Shown: positions 38,630 through 48,479 of the stretch, piece by piece
Layout: each line of letters opens with the position of its first letter
How positions within the stretch are numbered: position 1 is the first letter of the stretch
Assembly (NCBI RefSeq): GCF_004799645.1
Contig: NZ_CP031305.1
Span: forward strand, 1,550,001-1,614,000
Origin: Natronorubrum bangense
GTDB taxonomy: Archaea; Halobacteriota; Halobacteria; Halobacteriales; Natrialbaceae
DNA length: 64,000 nucleotides
Reading direction: 5' to 3'
Position numbers and translations under genes: made by a program
Notes under the pieces: model-generated
The model's database searches: none
Told to the model about the DNA's origin: nothing
What the model saw: the letters and a program-made list of their open reading frames with translations, nothing else

Positions 38630-39691
38630 GTGAGTTTCGTAATCGGACGCGGTGACGATCTCGAGGCTGGCCCCGTGGGCGCTCTGGGCACGTACCGGGC
38701 TCGAGATGGGAGCGAAGGCGCAGCCCTCCATCTCGACTTCGATGGGCCACACGCGATGTTGATCGTCGGAAAGCGTGGCTATGGGAAGTCGTATACGATG
38801 GGCGTCCTTGCAGAGGGGCTCGCTCGAGCCCACGGCGTGGCCCCGGTGATCGTCGATCCGATGGGTGTCTTCGACACCCTTGCGGAGTCGACTGCCGGTG
38901 ACGGCGTCCCTGCGAGAGTGATCGACGAGCCGACGGTAACGCCGAATTCGCTCGACCCCCGCTCGTGGTGTACACTGCTCGGACTCTCGCCGGAAAGCGG
39001 TGCAGGAAGCCTCGTCTGGCAGGCCGCACAGGCAGCGCCGACACTCGAGACGATGCAGACACACGTCGGGTCCGCCGATGCTCCGGCTGCGGACACGCGA
39101 GCGGCGCTCAATCATCTTCAACTCGCCACCGCGTGGGGCGTCTTCGACGCCGACGGCATCGACGCCGCCGACCTCGGTGGGGCCGAGGTGACGATTCTCG
39201 ACGTGTCTGGACTCGAGTCGGCACCGATGAACGCCGTCTGTCGAGGGGTCGCAGAAGCGTTGTATCGGGCACGCGTCACCGAGACGATCGACCGACTCCC
39301 ATGGCTGTTGCTCGACGAGGCCCACACGTTCTTCGACGGGATCGCCGAACCGGCGCTCCGGACGATCCTGACGCGTGGCCGCGCACCTGGTGTCAGTCTC
39401 GTTTCGGCGACACAACGTCCGAGCGCCGTTCCGCCGGTCGGCATCTCCCAGTCGGACGTCCTGATTTCGCATCGGCTAACGTCACAGGCCGACCTTGACG
39501 CGCTGCAGGCGGCCCAGCCGACGTATATGAACGTCTCGCTGTCGGATGCTGACCGCCTTCCAGAGGCGCCCGGTGAGGTCGTCGTCGTCGACGACGCCAC
39601 GGAAACGGTTCATACCGCACAGATCAGATCGCGTGACACGCCACACGGCGGTGACAGTCCACGGGCAAGTGAGGTCTCCAGCGGAGAATAA
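38630..39691 (+). CDS. HerA/FtsK-like ATP-binding protein
   Basis: A 353-aa ATPase beginning at a GTG (38630). Walker A is GKRGYGKS at residues 47-54 and Walker B is LPWLLLDEAH (Asp229, Glu230). A late SATQRPSAVP motif is typical of HerA-type enzymes. It may power export or assembly at the membrane alongside the TadA-like ATPase further on. It has no transmembrane helix. First gene of the plus-strand secretion-like cluster. Confidence 0.85.
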   Translation: MSFVIGRGDDLEAGPVGALGTYRARDGSEGAALHLDFDGPHAMLIVGKRGYGKSYTMGVLAEGLARAHGVAPVIVDPMGVFDTLAESTAGDGVPARVIDEPTVTPNSLDPRSWCTLLGLSPESGAGSLVWQAAQAAPTLETMQTHVGSADAPAADTRAALNHLQLATAWGVFDADGIDAADLGGAEVTILDVSGLESAPMNAVCRGVAEALYRARVTETIDRLPWLLLDEAHTFFDGIAEPALRTILTRGRAPGVSLVSATQRPSAVPPVGISQSDVLISHRLTSQADLDALQAAQPTYMNVSLSDADRLPEAPGEVVVVDDATETVHTAQIRSRDTPHGGDSPRASEVSSGE

Positions 39692-39745
39692 TCTCGCTCG
39701 ACGCCGTCGATCCCCGCAATCGAAAGCGCTCGATCGAGGCTGATG

Positions 39746-39753
39746 TTTAAATA
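39746..39753 (+). promoter_or_regulatory. TATA box of the coiled-coil gene
   Basis: tttaaata begins 30 bp before the ATG at 39776, which fits a leaderless transcript. It argues against the upstream in-frame ATG at 39743, which would lie before the box. Confidence 0.6.
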
Positions 39754-39775
39754 CGATGCGTCGGCCAACTGCGAT

Positions 39776-40540
39776 ATGACCGATCTCGAGCGACTCGACC
39801 AGCGACTCACTGCTGTCGAGCGTGTGGTCGTCGACGGCGATGTCGAACTCGATGGACTCGCTGATCTCGCCACGCTCACGGCAGACATCGACCGACTCCA
39901 GACCAGAGTCAAGGACTACGAGCAGCGACTCGCGGCGCTAGAGGCGACAGTCGATGCGGTCAGCGGCTTCATTGGAAACGTCGAGTCGGTCGACGAAGAC
40001 GTCGAACGGCAGGCGGCTGCGGCCGTTGCTGCTGTCGACCGTCTCGAGTACCGGATCGACGAACTCGAGCGGGCGCTCCCAACCCACCGGAGCCGCAACG
40101 ACGATGTTGCCACCGGCGAGACGGCAAGAACGGAGTCTCCTCTCTCGAGCGGCGCCAGTATCGACGACCAGATCGACGAACCGCCCGCCACAGCAGCGAC
40201 CAGCGAGAGCAACACTGATTCGACAGCTTTCACGGGGGAGACCGGAGCCAGTGACACCCAGTTTGGAGAGCCCGCTGACGTGGAGTCGACCGCCGAAACA
40301 CTGCTCGAGCCGCCAGATGAGCGCACAGCAGACGGAGACGCTGGCGGTCAGTCAGCCGGCGGGCTGGCCGTCCAGCAGACGGTCGACCGTCGGTCATCCA
40401 GTTCGGGTGACGAGGCAGGCAACACACCCAGTTCGGGCGATACACCTGGCTCGAGCGATGACGACGCCTCACGTGGGACTGTGACCGATGGCGACGACAC
40501 GAACACACTGATCGCCTCGCTTCGCGCCAAGCTCCTGTGA
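39776..40540 (+). CDS. DUF7310-like coiled-coil protein
   Basis: A 254-aa acidic protein. Residues 1-100 are heptad-rich coiled coil (LERLDQRLTAVERVV, DRLQTRVKDYEQRLAALEATV), followed by a long disordered Ser/Asp/Thr-rich segment and a short conserved end NTLIASLRAKLL. I recall such proteins in haloarchaeal pilus-like loci as DUF7310. The C-terminal peptide may dock on a partner. Its stop overlaps the next start. Confidence 0.7.
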   Translation: MTDLERLDQRLTAVERVVVDGDVELDGLADLATLTADIDRLQTRVKDYEQRLAALEATVDAVSGFIGNVESVDEDVERQAAAAVAAVDRLEYRIDELERALPTHRSRNDDVATGETARTESPLSSGASIDDQIDEPPATAATSESNTDSTAFTGETGASDTQFGEPADVESTAETLLEPPDERTADGDAGGQSAGGLAVQQTVDRRSSSSGDEAGNTPSSGDTPGSSDDDASRGTVTDGDDTNTLIASLRAKLL

Positions 40541-41001
40541 TCCGATACGTCCTCGCAGTGGTGTTGCTGATCGCACTCATCGCGCTCTCGATGCCAGCTA
40601 TTGACAGTGGTGCAACGATGAACACTGAGCGACAGGTCGATGCGAGCCTCGCTGCGATCGATGAGAAAGCGACCTCGCTGATCGAAACCGAGGAAGTAAC
40701 ACCCGATGGGCACCCGAACCCCCAGCGCGTCGTCGAACTCTCGCTGCCGCGGAGTACGCTGACGACCGCAGGGGTCGACCACGTCGAACTGGTTCCCCAC
40801 GAGAGTGGACAGTACACCCACGCCCGGTACGTCCTCGAGGACGGGACGACTCGAGAAACCATCATCAGCGAGCAGATCGTCTGGGACGATCCGTCGGAGA
40901 CCGACACGACCGAACTGGGCGGTGCCGGTGAGCAGCGCCTCGCACTCGTTCTTTTGCCAGACGAAACTGGAGAACCAAGACTCGTCGCTCGCCATGTCTG
41001 A
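40537..41001 (+). CDS. DUF7311-like membrane-anchored protein
   Basis: A 154-aa protein starting at GTG 40537, with an N-terminal hydrophobic helix (residues 4-20) and an extracytoplasmic domain (VVELSLPRSTLTTAGVDHVE). The layout resembles a pilin-like or minor-pseudopilin protein. It overlaps the coiled-coil gene by four bases and the ATPase gene by eight, so it is tightly coupled to the machine. Function unknown. Confidence 0.7.
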   Translation: MIRYVLAVVLLIALIALSMPAIDSGATMNTERQVDASLAAIDEKATSLIETEEVTPDGHPNPQRVVELSLPRSTLTTAGVDHVELVPHESGQYTHARYVLEDGTTRETIISEQIVWDDPSETDTTELGGAGEQRLALVLLPDETGEPRLVARHV

Positions 41002-42958
41002 GTTTAAACCGGAACACGCAGCCAGTATCGACATGCCACAGGTTGGGATCGCAAGCACCCTCGGATCGGTCCTCGACGACCTTGGGCTCGGCTGGATGCT
41101 CGATGACGGTGAGCCGGATGGGAACTGTCCGTGCAGCGTTTCAATCGAGGACGAACTGGTAGTCGTCGATGCAAGCGACTGTGACGGCGACCTCACGACG
41201 TCTACCGCGTGTCGACACGCTGTCGTCGACGCGCTTGCCGACCGCGAGGTAGACGGCATCCGCACTCGATCGAACGGGGTCGAACGGCGATACGATGATC
41301 AGGCTGTCGAGTTGCTCAGTGCTGCTGGCCGGTTCGTCGAACTACTGGGCGACCGGGACGAGCGACTAGCTGACGCCGCCGCACGAAACCCACTCGAGGT
41401 CGCTGCCGAGCTAGCGACACAGATCGGACCAGTCGCGGATATCGCCGTCGAGTCTGGATTTACGGCCGCTGCAGACGGGATCGACAGCTACGAATCGGCG
41501 TTGACGTCGACCGTCGGGCTCACGATCGGACACTACTTTCTGGATCAGCAACTCGACGACGGCGCACGCCTCGAGGATGTCCGGACACTCGAGACGGGCA
41601 GCGAGGCGCGGATCTACACGCGGCCGGATGGGGTGCCGCTGTACGTCCTCGACGTGGTTGACAGCACGCTCTCGAGCACGGAGCGGAAACAGCTCATCGA
41701 GGGGTATGAAGCCATCGCGGAGGGCGACGTCGAGGGCGACCGGGCGGCCTCACGCGCGATCGAGCGCGCAACCGACGCGCCAGCGGAGCCGTTGTTGACG
41801 ACGGTGCTTTCGAAGCACACGAGCGGGTACGGGATCCTCGAGGACCTGTTTGCAGACGAGCGAGTGACGGACGTGTACGTGACTGCCCCAGTCACACAGA
41901 ACCCGATTCGGCTCGTCGCCGATGGGGCGTCGATGACGACAAACGTCTACCTGACGGCGGCTGGTGCACGCGCGCTCGCGTCTCGAGTCCGTCGAACCAG
42001 CGGGCGAGCGTTCTCGCGGGCAAACCCAACCGTTGACGCGATGGCCACGCTCGAGAACGGGGCCGGCGTCCGCGTCGCCGGCGTCACCGAGCCGGTCTCG
42101 GATGGGGTCGCGTTTGCGTTCCGAGAGGTGGCCGACGACCGGTTTACGCTCCCTGCTCTCGTCGCCAACGGAACCATGCCAGCCGAGGTCGCGGCGTTTC
42201 TCTCGGTGGCCATCGAGCGTAACGCGGCCGCGCTGATCGCCGGGACTCGAGGGTCGGGGAAGACGACGCTGCTTGGCACCTTGCTGTACGAACTGACGCC
42301 GGGTACCCGAACGGTTCTGATCGAGGACACGCCAGAGCTCCCGGTCGCCCAGCTTCAGTCAGTCGACCGGGACGTTCAGGCGCTCCGAACCGGGACCGGC
42401 GACGGGCCGGAGATTTCGGCGGACGAAGCGCTCAAGACAGCACTTCGACTCGGAGATGGAGCCCTCGTTGTCGGCGAAATTCGGGGTGAAGAAGCCCGTG
42501 TCCTCTACGAGGCGATGCGGGTCGGTGCGAACGCGAACGCCGTGCTCGGGACGATCCACGGCGACGGGGCGGATGACGTCTATGAGCGTGTTGTCTCGGA
42601 TCTCGACGTCGAACCCTCGTCGTTTGGTGCAACGGACCTCGTCGTGACTGTCGAGGCCTATCGAACGCCGAATGGCCGCAAGCGGCGGGTTGCCAGGATC
42701 GAGGAGGTCATCACCAGTGGCGATGATCTCTGGTTCGAATCGCTGTACGAACTGGATGGCGACCAGGCTGCCCCCACGGGGCGGATCGACCGCGGTGAGA
42801 GCGTGTGTGTCGACCGACTCACCCGACCGTCCGAGGCGTATGCGTCGGTTCGACAGGCGATCACGACGCGGACGGAGCTGCTCTCGAGGCTCGCTGCTGA
42901 CGGCCGGACGAGTCCACGCGAAGTCGCCGCGGTGTACGCTGATCGGGGGCGTGAGTGA
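40994..42958 (+). CDS. TadA/PilB-type secretion ATPase
   Basis: A 654-aa type II/IV secretion ATPase that would energise pilus assembly or export from the cytoplasmic face. Walker A is GTRGSGKTT at residues 417-425. LIEDTPELPV, LVVGEIRGEEA (Walker B region) and the His box GTIHGDG follow. The N-terminal ~60 residues contain a Cys-rich GNCPCSV...CDGD...CRHAV patch that may bind a metal, and then an ATPase N2-like domain. The start ATG at 40994 was chosen for coupling to DUF7311. Confidence 0.93.
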   Translation: MSEFKPEHAASIDMPQVGIASTLGSVLDDLGLGWMLDDGEPDGNCPCSVSIEDELVVVDASDCDGDLTTSTACRHAVVDALADREVDGIRTRSNGVERRYDDQAVELLSAAGRFVELLGDRDERLADAAARNPLEVAAELATQIGPVADIAVESGFTAAADGIDSYESALTSTVGLTIGHYFLDQQLDDGARLEDVRTLETGSEARIYTRPDGVPLYVLDVVDSTLSSTERKQLIEGYEAIAEGDVEGDRAASRAIERATDAPAEPLLTTVLSKHTSGYGILEDLFADERVTDVYVTAPVTQNPIRLVADGASMTTNVYLTAAGARALASRVRRTSGRAFSRANPTVDAMATLENGAGVRVAGVTEPVSDGVAFAFREVADDRFTLPALVANGTMPAEVAAFLSVAIERNAAALIAGTRGSGKTTLLGTLLYELTPGTRTVLIEDTPELPVAQLQSVDRDVQALRTGTGDGPEISADEALKTALRLGDGALVVGEIRGEEARVLYEAMRVGANANAVLGTIHGDGADDVYERVVSDLDVEPSSFGATDLVVTVEAYRTPNGRKRRVARIEEVITSGDDLWFESLYELDGDQAAPTGRIDRGESVCVDRLTRPSEAYASVRQAITTRTELLSRLAADGRTSPREVAAVYADRGRE

Positions 42959-42965
42959 TCGACCC

Positions 42966-44681
42966 ATGGCGCTGTCGACGACAGTGATTCGGAAGCTGGC
43001 TGCGCTGTATCCGTACGACGTCAGCGGGAGCGACGCTCTCACTGAGTCGCTCTCGTTTATCAACTCGCCACACGACGAGAAGACGGTTGTTCGTGCGAGC
43101 TATGGGGCCGGCATCGTCGGCGCACTGCTCCCGCTCCCGCTGTTTTTGACCTCGGCACCGCTTCCCTTCGTCCTGTTTTTCGTGGTCGTGACACCCACTG
43201 CAGCGATTTACACAGTCCACTCACTCCCACATTTACAGGCGGCGTTTCAACGAACCGAAGCACTCGGCGACACGCCGAATCTCATCGGCCGTGCAGTGTT
43301 ACGGATGCAGGTACAGCCAGCGCTTGAGAGCGCGGTTCGATTCGCTGCCGAGACTGGCAGCGGGCCGCTCTCGGCCAGTCTCAACGGCCACATCGATCGG
43401 TCGATGGGGACCGCGAACACGGGACTGCTGTCGTTCGCCGAGGAGTGGGCCGAGTGGTTCCCCGCGTTGCGACGCTCTTCACACCTGCTCGCGACTGCAC
43501 AGGACGCGCCAGAGGGCGAACGGGCGCGAACGCTCGACCGGGCACTTTCGGCCGTGCTCAACGGCACCAGAACTCAGATGGCGGAGTTTACCGCCGCCAT
43601 TCGAGCGCCGACGACCGGGCTGTTCGCTTTCGGGATCATGATCCCACTGGCGCTGATCGCGCTCGTCCCCGCCGTGCCGATGGTCGGCTTCTCGGTCAAC
43701 ATCTGGATCGTCGTCTTGCTGTACAACATCGTGCTTCCCGCATGTCTCATCGCCGCGAGCTTCTGGTTGCTCGTCCGTCGTCCGGTTGCGTTCCCGCCAC
43801 CGAACGTCAGTCACGACCATCCCGACGTGCCGAACCGCCTCTGGATTCGCGGGCTGTGGGGAGTGTTCGCAGGCATCTGTGGGTACGCGATCACGGCGAC
43901 AGTCGGCCCCGCCCATCTGGCGTCGGTCATCGGTCTCGGCCTCGGCCTGGGCGCTGGCTTGCTTGCGATCTTCAGACCGATCCTCGAGGTGCGAAACTAC
44001 GTTCGAGACGTCGAAGCCCACCTCACCGACGCACTCTACATCGTCGGTCGACAGGTTGCTGAAGGCGAATCCGTCGAGTCGGCGATCGAGCTCGCGGCCC
44101 AGCGGGTGCCTGCTGAAACGGGCGAGGTTTTCGAGCACGCTGCCGGTGTCCAGCGACGACTTCACGTGGGCGTCGACGCAGCGTTTCTCGGCGAGTACGG
44201 TGCGCTCAGAGCCGTCCCGAGTTCGCGTGTCCGCGGGACAGCCGCGTTGCTTGCGATCGCTGCCGACGAGGGGAAGCCAGCGGGTCGTGCAATCGTCTCG
44301 ATGGCCGACCACCTGGAGGAGCTCGACGACGTCGAAGCCAAGACAAAACGGAGTCTGGAACAGGTGACCGGCACGCTCGACAACACGGCAGCGTACTTCG
44401 GACCGCTGGTAGCGGGTGCGACGGTCGCGATGGCTGCCATGATGTCGAGTGAAGAGCTGGTTGGGGCGGCAGACGTCGATGCTGCTGCGTTTCCAGCCGA
44501 ATCGCTCGCCATCGTCGTCGGCATCTATCTCGTCACACTGTGTTTTATTCTGATTCCACTCTCGATCGCCCTCCGGTACGGTCTGGATCGTGCCCTCGTC
44601 GGCTATCATATCGGGCGTGCGCTCGTCTCTTCGATGGTCCTGTACGCCGTTTCTGTCGCGATCATCGAGATGATACTCTGA
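42966..44681 (+). CDS. TadC/PilC-type membrane platform protein
   Basis: A 571-aa polytopic protein with two type II secretion F-type regions separated by membrane helices, the partner of the ATPase just upstream. The cytoplasmic segments have RAVLRMQVQPALESAVRFAAE and YIVGRQVAEGESVESAIELAA, a repeated F-domain signature. An in-frame GTG at 42951 overlapping the ATPase stop is an alternative start. It forms the inner platform of a pilus or secretion system. Confidence 0.9.
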   Translation: MALSTTVIRKLAALYPYDVSGSDALTESLSFINSPHDEKTVVRASYGAGIVGALLPLPLFLTSAPLPFVLFFVVVTPTAAIYTVHSLPHLQAAFQRTEALGDTPNLIGRAVLRMQVQPALESAVRFAAETGSGPLSASLNGHIDRSMGTANTGLLSFAEEWAEWFPALRRSSHLLATAQDAPEGERARTLDRALSAVLNGTRTQMAEFTAAIRAPTTGLFAFGIMIPLALIALVPAVPMVGFSVNIWIVVLLYNIVLPACLIAASFWLLVRRPVAFPPPNVSHDHPDVPNRLWIRGLWGVFAGICGYAITATVGPAHLASVIGLGLGLGAGLLAIFRPILEVRNYVRDVEAHLTDALYIVGRQVAEGESVESAIELAAQRVPAETGEVFEHAAGVQRRLHVGVDAAFLGEYGALRAVPSSRVRGTAALLAIAADEGKPAGRAIVSMADHLEELDDVEAKTKRSLEQVTGTLDNTAAYFGPLVAGATVAMAAMMSSEELVGAADVDAAAFPAESLAIVVGIYLVTLCFILIPLSIALRYGLDRALVGYHIGRALVSSMVLYAVSVAIIEMIL

Positions 44682-44778
44682 ACTGATCGGGTCTCGAGGA
44701 GGGCCGTTTGTCGAGTGGGACCGGACTGACCGTCCCAGCGGTGTCCAGGTTCAAAAAGGAAGCCGCACCAATCCCGAT

Positions 44779-46071
44779 ATGATCGCGATTGCTGGTGCGA
44801 AAGGTGGCTGTGGAAAGACGGTAACGACGCTCGGACTCACAGAGGCATTCGCTCGAGCTGGGATCGCCGCGCTCGCAGTCGATGCCGATCGGCAGCTGCC
44901 GAATCTGCACGTCACTGGCGGTGTCGACCGCACGCCAACGCTTGCAGCGCTTGCCGCCGAGACCGGTATCCGATCGGTCGCACAGGGAAGTCCGCGAACG
45001 TCGACTGCCGGCATTATTCCTGCTCCGGAGCCGTCGGCGAACGTCGATCTCGAGTCCGTGCTCGGTCGGCTCGAGGCGAGTACGATACAGACGATCGTCG
45101 ACTGTCCGTCCGGTGCGGGGCCGGACGTTGTCGAGCCACTCGCTGCAGCCAGTGGAGTGATCGTCGTCACGACGGACAGCGATCGAAGTCTCACTGCTGC
45201 CGAGATGACAGTCGAGATGGCTCGTCGCCTCGGTGCTCGGGTGCTGGGAACGGTACTAAACAGATGTGAGACGGTCCCGCCCCAAGTCGACTCATGGGTC
45301 GACGTGCCGGTGCTGGGCGTGATACCCCAGGCGGAGTCACCGTTGATAGACGACGAGACGACGACTGCCTACGATGAACTCGTCGAGACGTTACGAACAC
45401 GAAACGCAACGGCACAGACACCACCAGCGTACGATGACGACCTGTTACCGACGGGGATCGATGCTCTCGACCGTCGGCTGGGCGGCGGGCTCGCACCCGG
45501 CTCCGTCGCTGCACTGATCGCCGAGCCAGCGAGTCAGTCAGAACACTTGCTCTATGAAGCGACTGCACCCCGCGGGACGCTGTATCTCACGACCGAGCGC
45601 TCGGCAGTAAACGTTCAGCGAGCGATCGAAACCACGTCGACCGAAACCGGTACTCCGACGGTCCGCCACGTCAGCGGCGAACACCGCCTCGAGGAGGCGA
45701 TGGAGAATATCAGCAGACTGCCGGCGGAGGCGACGCTCATCATCGATCCGATCGACGTCCTCGAGCGACACGACCGGCACGCGTACGTCTCGTTCCTGAA
45801 CGATCTCAAAGACTGGATGGTCGAGACCGAAAGCATTGCCCTGTTGCACGGTCTAAACGGATCCAATCGACCCGATAACCGAACAGCGACGATCCACGCG
45901 ACCGACGCTGTCTTCGATGTACAGACGAGTAACCCGGGGATCGGAGCGGGCGTCGGACACTCCCTGTCGATCCCGAAGTTCCGTCCCGAGCGGTCGTTCA
46001 CGGAGACGATCGAGCTCAGTTTCGACGGCGTGGGGGCAGCGGTCATCGAGACCGACCAGGACGGAGCGTGA
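44779..46071 (+). CDS. MinD-like ATPase fused to KaiC-like domain without P-loop (DUF7125-like)
   Basis: A 430-aa fusion. Residues 1-210 are a ParA/MinD ATPase with the deviant Walker A GAKGGCGKT at 6-14 and VDADRQLPN. Residues ~220-430 resemble a RecA/KaiC fold starting LPTGIDALDRRLGGGLAPGS. There the P-loop position reads AEPASQSEHLL, so the second domain cannot bind ATP in the usual way. Likely a positioning or regulatory factor for the pilus-like machine; the gene follows the TadC-like gene by 97 bp. Confidence 0.8.
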   Translation: MIAIAGAKGGCGKTVTTLGLTEAFARAGIAALAVDADRQLPNLHVTGGVDRTPTLAALAAETGIRSVAQGSPRTSTAGIIPAPEPSANVDLESVLGRLEASTIQTIVDCPSGAGPDVVEPLAAASGVIVVTTDSDRSLTAAEMTVEMARRLGARVLGTVLNRCETVPPQVDSWVDVPVLGVIPQAESPLIDDETTTAYDELVETLRTRNATAQTPPAYDDDLLPTGIDALDRRLGGGLAPGSVAALIAEPASQSEHLLYEATAPRGTLYLTTERSAVNVQRAIETTSTETGTPTVRHVSGEHRLEEAMENISRLPAEATLIIDPIDVLERHDRHAYVSFLNDLKDWMVETESIALLHGLNGSNRPDNRTATIHATDAVFDVQTSNPGIGAGVGHSLSIPKFRPERSFTETIELSFDGVGAAVIETDQDGA

Positions 46072-46114
46072 ACGCACGTGGTCGGTGGAACGACTGCACG
46101 AGACGACGAGGGAC

Positions 46115-46822
46115 TCAGCGAACGCCGATGTGACCGGAGCGATTCCCTTCGCAGCGTTCGACTGAACGGGCAACTGACTCGAACGCGTCGCTCACACCAC
46201 AGTCAGGGGACACATCTCTGACTGGACGCCACTCCTCCATCGCGTTGTCGACGGCCGGCCGCTCCGCGACCATTGTCGTTGGTGCGCCGAGTTTCCGTTC
46301 CACGCGAGCCGCAAGCTGCTCGTGTTCATCGGCTTCGTCTGCTGTCGTCCGATTGAGGACGACCGCGGCGATCGGCGTCTCGAGTTCGAGCGCGACCGCC
46401 CGAGTCCGTAGCGCATCGACGAGTGCCGATTCGGTCGGCGTGGTGACCAGTACTGCGACGTGGGCGCTCTCGAGTTGGCGGCCCACGTCGCGTGCCAGCC
46501 CTGCCGGACAGTCGATAACGACGCGACCGAACTCCCGCTCGAGGCGATCGACCACGCGGGGGAGTTCCGTCAGTGCCGACGCGCGGGCACCAGCGAGCGT
46601 TCGACCGCACGGCAGTATCCGAACTGTGCCGAACGACTCCACGGCGTCGAGTGGGGCTGCCTGCCCCGCGAGAACGTCATGCAGGTCGGCTCCATGTCCA
46701 CGGGGGAGATCCGCAGTCGAAAGATCGGCGTCGACGACGACGGCGTCGAGCTCTCGGCCGAGATTCAGCGAGACAGTCGACTTGCCGACGCCGCCTTTAC
46801 CACCAGCGACAGCGACGATCAT
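46115..46822 (-). CDS. minD: MinD/ParA-family ATPase
   Basis: A 235-aa ATPase with deviant Walker A GGKGGVGKS at residues 7-15, switch VVDADLSTADL and VVIDCPAGLA. It has no obvious C-terminal amphipathic membrane-targeting helix. It converges on the fused MinD/KaiC gene and overlaps the small DUF7857-like gene start region by four bases, so the two minus-strand genes form an operon. Spatial positioning of the machinery is plausible. Confidence 0.85.
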   Translation of the reverse strand: MIVAVAGGKGGVGKSTVSLNLGRELDAVVVDADLSTADLPRGHGADLHDVLAGQAAPLDAVESFGTVRILPCGRTLAGARASALTELPRVVDRLEREFGRVVIDCPAGLARDVGRQLESAHVAVLVTTPTESALVDALRTRAVALELETPIAAVVLNRTTADEADEHEQLAARVERKLGAPTTMVAERPAVDNAMEEWRPVRDVSPDCGVSDAFESVARSVERCEGNRSGHIGVR

Positions 46823-47184
46823 GGGTTCTGCGTGAGTACGTCAGCTGTCGGTGCCCACCTATCGAGTTCGGCGAGCACCGCTTCGGACGTCGTGGTCCGC
46901 TCTGTGGCGATCCGGGAGCTCTCAAGAACCTCGAGTGGCGGCTCCGTCGGCGTGGCTGGGCTTGCGAACCCAACCCCACGGCGTCGTCCTGGTTCGACAG
47001 CGCCCTCCCAGACGTCGCCACGCCACTCGGGGACGACCATCCCGTCTCGTCGTGGCGGCCACGTCGGCCCGTCGAGTTGGCTCTCGAGACGGACTTGCTG
47101 TGGAGTCGTCTGCGTATTCGTGATGATCGCCGTCACAAACGTCACTCCCTCGCGTCGATCCGTTTCCCAGTCGACCTCGACCAT
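46819..47184 (-). CDS. DUF7857-like protein
   Basis: A 121-aa soluble protein starting MVEVDWETDRREGVTFVTAI, with a beta-rich core (VTAIITNTQTTPQQVRLES) that looks Ig-like. It overlaps the downstream minD-like gene by four bases. I recall such proteins beside haloarchaeal MinD genes as DUF7857. Function unknown. The ATG at 47184 is chosen because the frame further upstream is not conserved in composition. Confidence 0.65.
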   Translation of the reverse strand: MVEVDWETDRREGVTFVTAIITNTQTTPQQVRLESQLDGPTWPPRRDGMVVPEWRGDVWEGAVEPGRRRGVGFASPATPTEPPLEVLESSRIATERTTTSEAVLAELDRWAPTADVLTQNP

Positions 47185-47368
47185 GCCGGTAGTTTCGCGC
47201 CTGCTATCGTATAAACTCCAACACGGCTCGCCTCGAGGGGACAGCCGAGAGCACGGCTGAAGCGAGGGCAGCAAAATTACCAGAATGTGGGTAAAACTCA
47301 CCTGCGAGTTACAATCGAGCGTGAAGCCTCGAAACGGTTATCCCCCTCCGTAGAGGATTGCCGAATAT

Positions 47369-48382
47369 ATGATCCAGGTCGCGATCAACGGCTACGGCAC
47401 GATCGGTAAACGCGTCGCAGACGCCGTCCGGCAGCAGCCGGATATGGAAGTCCTCGGCGTCGCCAAGACGCGGCCGAACTTCGAAGCCGAGACAGCTATC
47501 GACAAGGGGTTCCCGCTTTATGCAGCCATCGAGGAGCGCGCCGACCAGTTCGCCGAGGCCGGCCTCGAGATCGCTGGTCCCGTCGAGGACCTCATCGACG
47601 CAGCCGACATCGTCGTCGACGCGACGCCGTCCGGAATCGGCGCGGAGAACAAAGAACTGTACGAGGAGTACGACACGCCAGCACTCTATCAGGGCGGCGA
47701 AGACGCTGCTCTCGTCGACACCAGCTTCAACGCCCGCTCGAACTACGAGGACGCCACCGGCGCAGACCACGTCCGCGTCGTCTCCTGTAACACGACCGGC
47801 CTCTCCCGAGTTATCGCCCCACTGCGAGAGGAGTACGGCGTGGAAAAGGTGCGTGCAACTCTCGTTCGCCGCGGCGGCGACCCCGGCCAGACCAACCGTG
47901 GTCCGATCAACGACATCCTACCGAACCCGGTCACGATCCCCTCCCACCACGGCCCCGACGTCGAGACCATCTTCGACGACCTCGATATCGACACGCTCGG
48001 GATGAAGGTGCCTGCGACGCTGATGCACATGCACAGCCTGAACGTCACGCTCGAGGAGGAAGTCGACGCCGCCGAGGTTCGTGAACTGTTCGCTGACGAG
48101 TCACGCCTGTTTTTGATCCCTGAGCGCATGGATATCGACGGCAGCGGGAAGCTCAAAGAGTACGCGATGGACGCCGGTCGCCCACGCGCAGACATCTGGG
48201 AGAACTGCATCTGGGAGGAGTCCATCTCGACCGTCGGATCGGACCTCTACCTGTTCCAGGGCATCCACCAGGAAAGTGACGTCGTGCCGGAGAATATCGA
48301 CGCGATCCGGGCAGTGCTCGGTGAAGCTGACGCCGGAGAAAGTATCGAGACGACGAACGAGACGCTCGGCATCGGCCTTTAA
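47369..48382 (+). CDS. gapB: Type II glyceraldehyde-3-phosphate dehydrogenase
   Basis: Archaeal class II GAPDH, 337 aa, NAD(P)-dependent. The nucleotide motif is [14 protein letters not shown] at residues 7-20, and the catalytic cysteine is Cys140 in [11 protein letters not shown]. In haloarchaea the type II enzyme is mainly gluconeogenic, alongside a bacterial-type GapA for glycolysis. Promoter-like ggttatcc lies about 30 bp before the ATG. Confidence 0.96.
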   Translation: MIQVAINGYGTIGKRVADAVRQQPDMEVLGVAKTRPNFEAETAIDKGFPLYAAIEERADQFAEAGLEIAGPVEDLIDAADIVVDATPSGIGAENKELYEEYDTPALYQGGEDAALVDTSFNARSNYEDATGADHVRVVSCNTTGLSRVIAPLREEYGVEKVRATLVRRGGDPGQTNRGPINDILPNPVTIPSHHGPDVETIFDDLDIDTLGMKVPATLMHMHSLNVTLEEEVDAAEVRELFADESRLFLIPERMDIDGSGKLKEYAMDAGRPRADIWENCIWEESISTVGSDLYLFQGIHQESDVVPENIDAIRAVLGEADAGESIETTNETLGIGL

Positions 48383-48479
48383 ACGCCACTGCTCGACATT
48401 TTCAGTGTGTCAGTTTCGGCCACCCCGAACAATTAGTGACGACAGAAAGTTTTTGCCATGTGGCCCACTACGCATTCGC

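Noticed and set aside
39743-39775. Upstream ATG for the coiled-coil gene
   Set aside because: The TATA box lies inside this stretch, so transcription would start after it; the start at 39776 fits.
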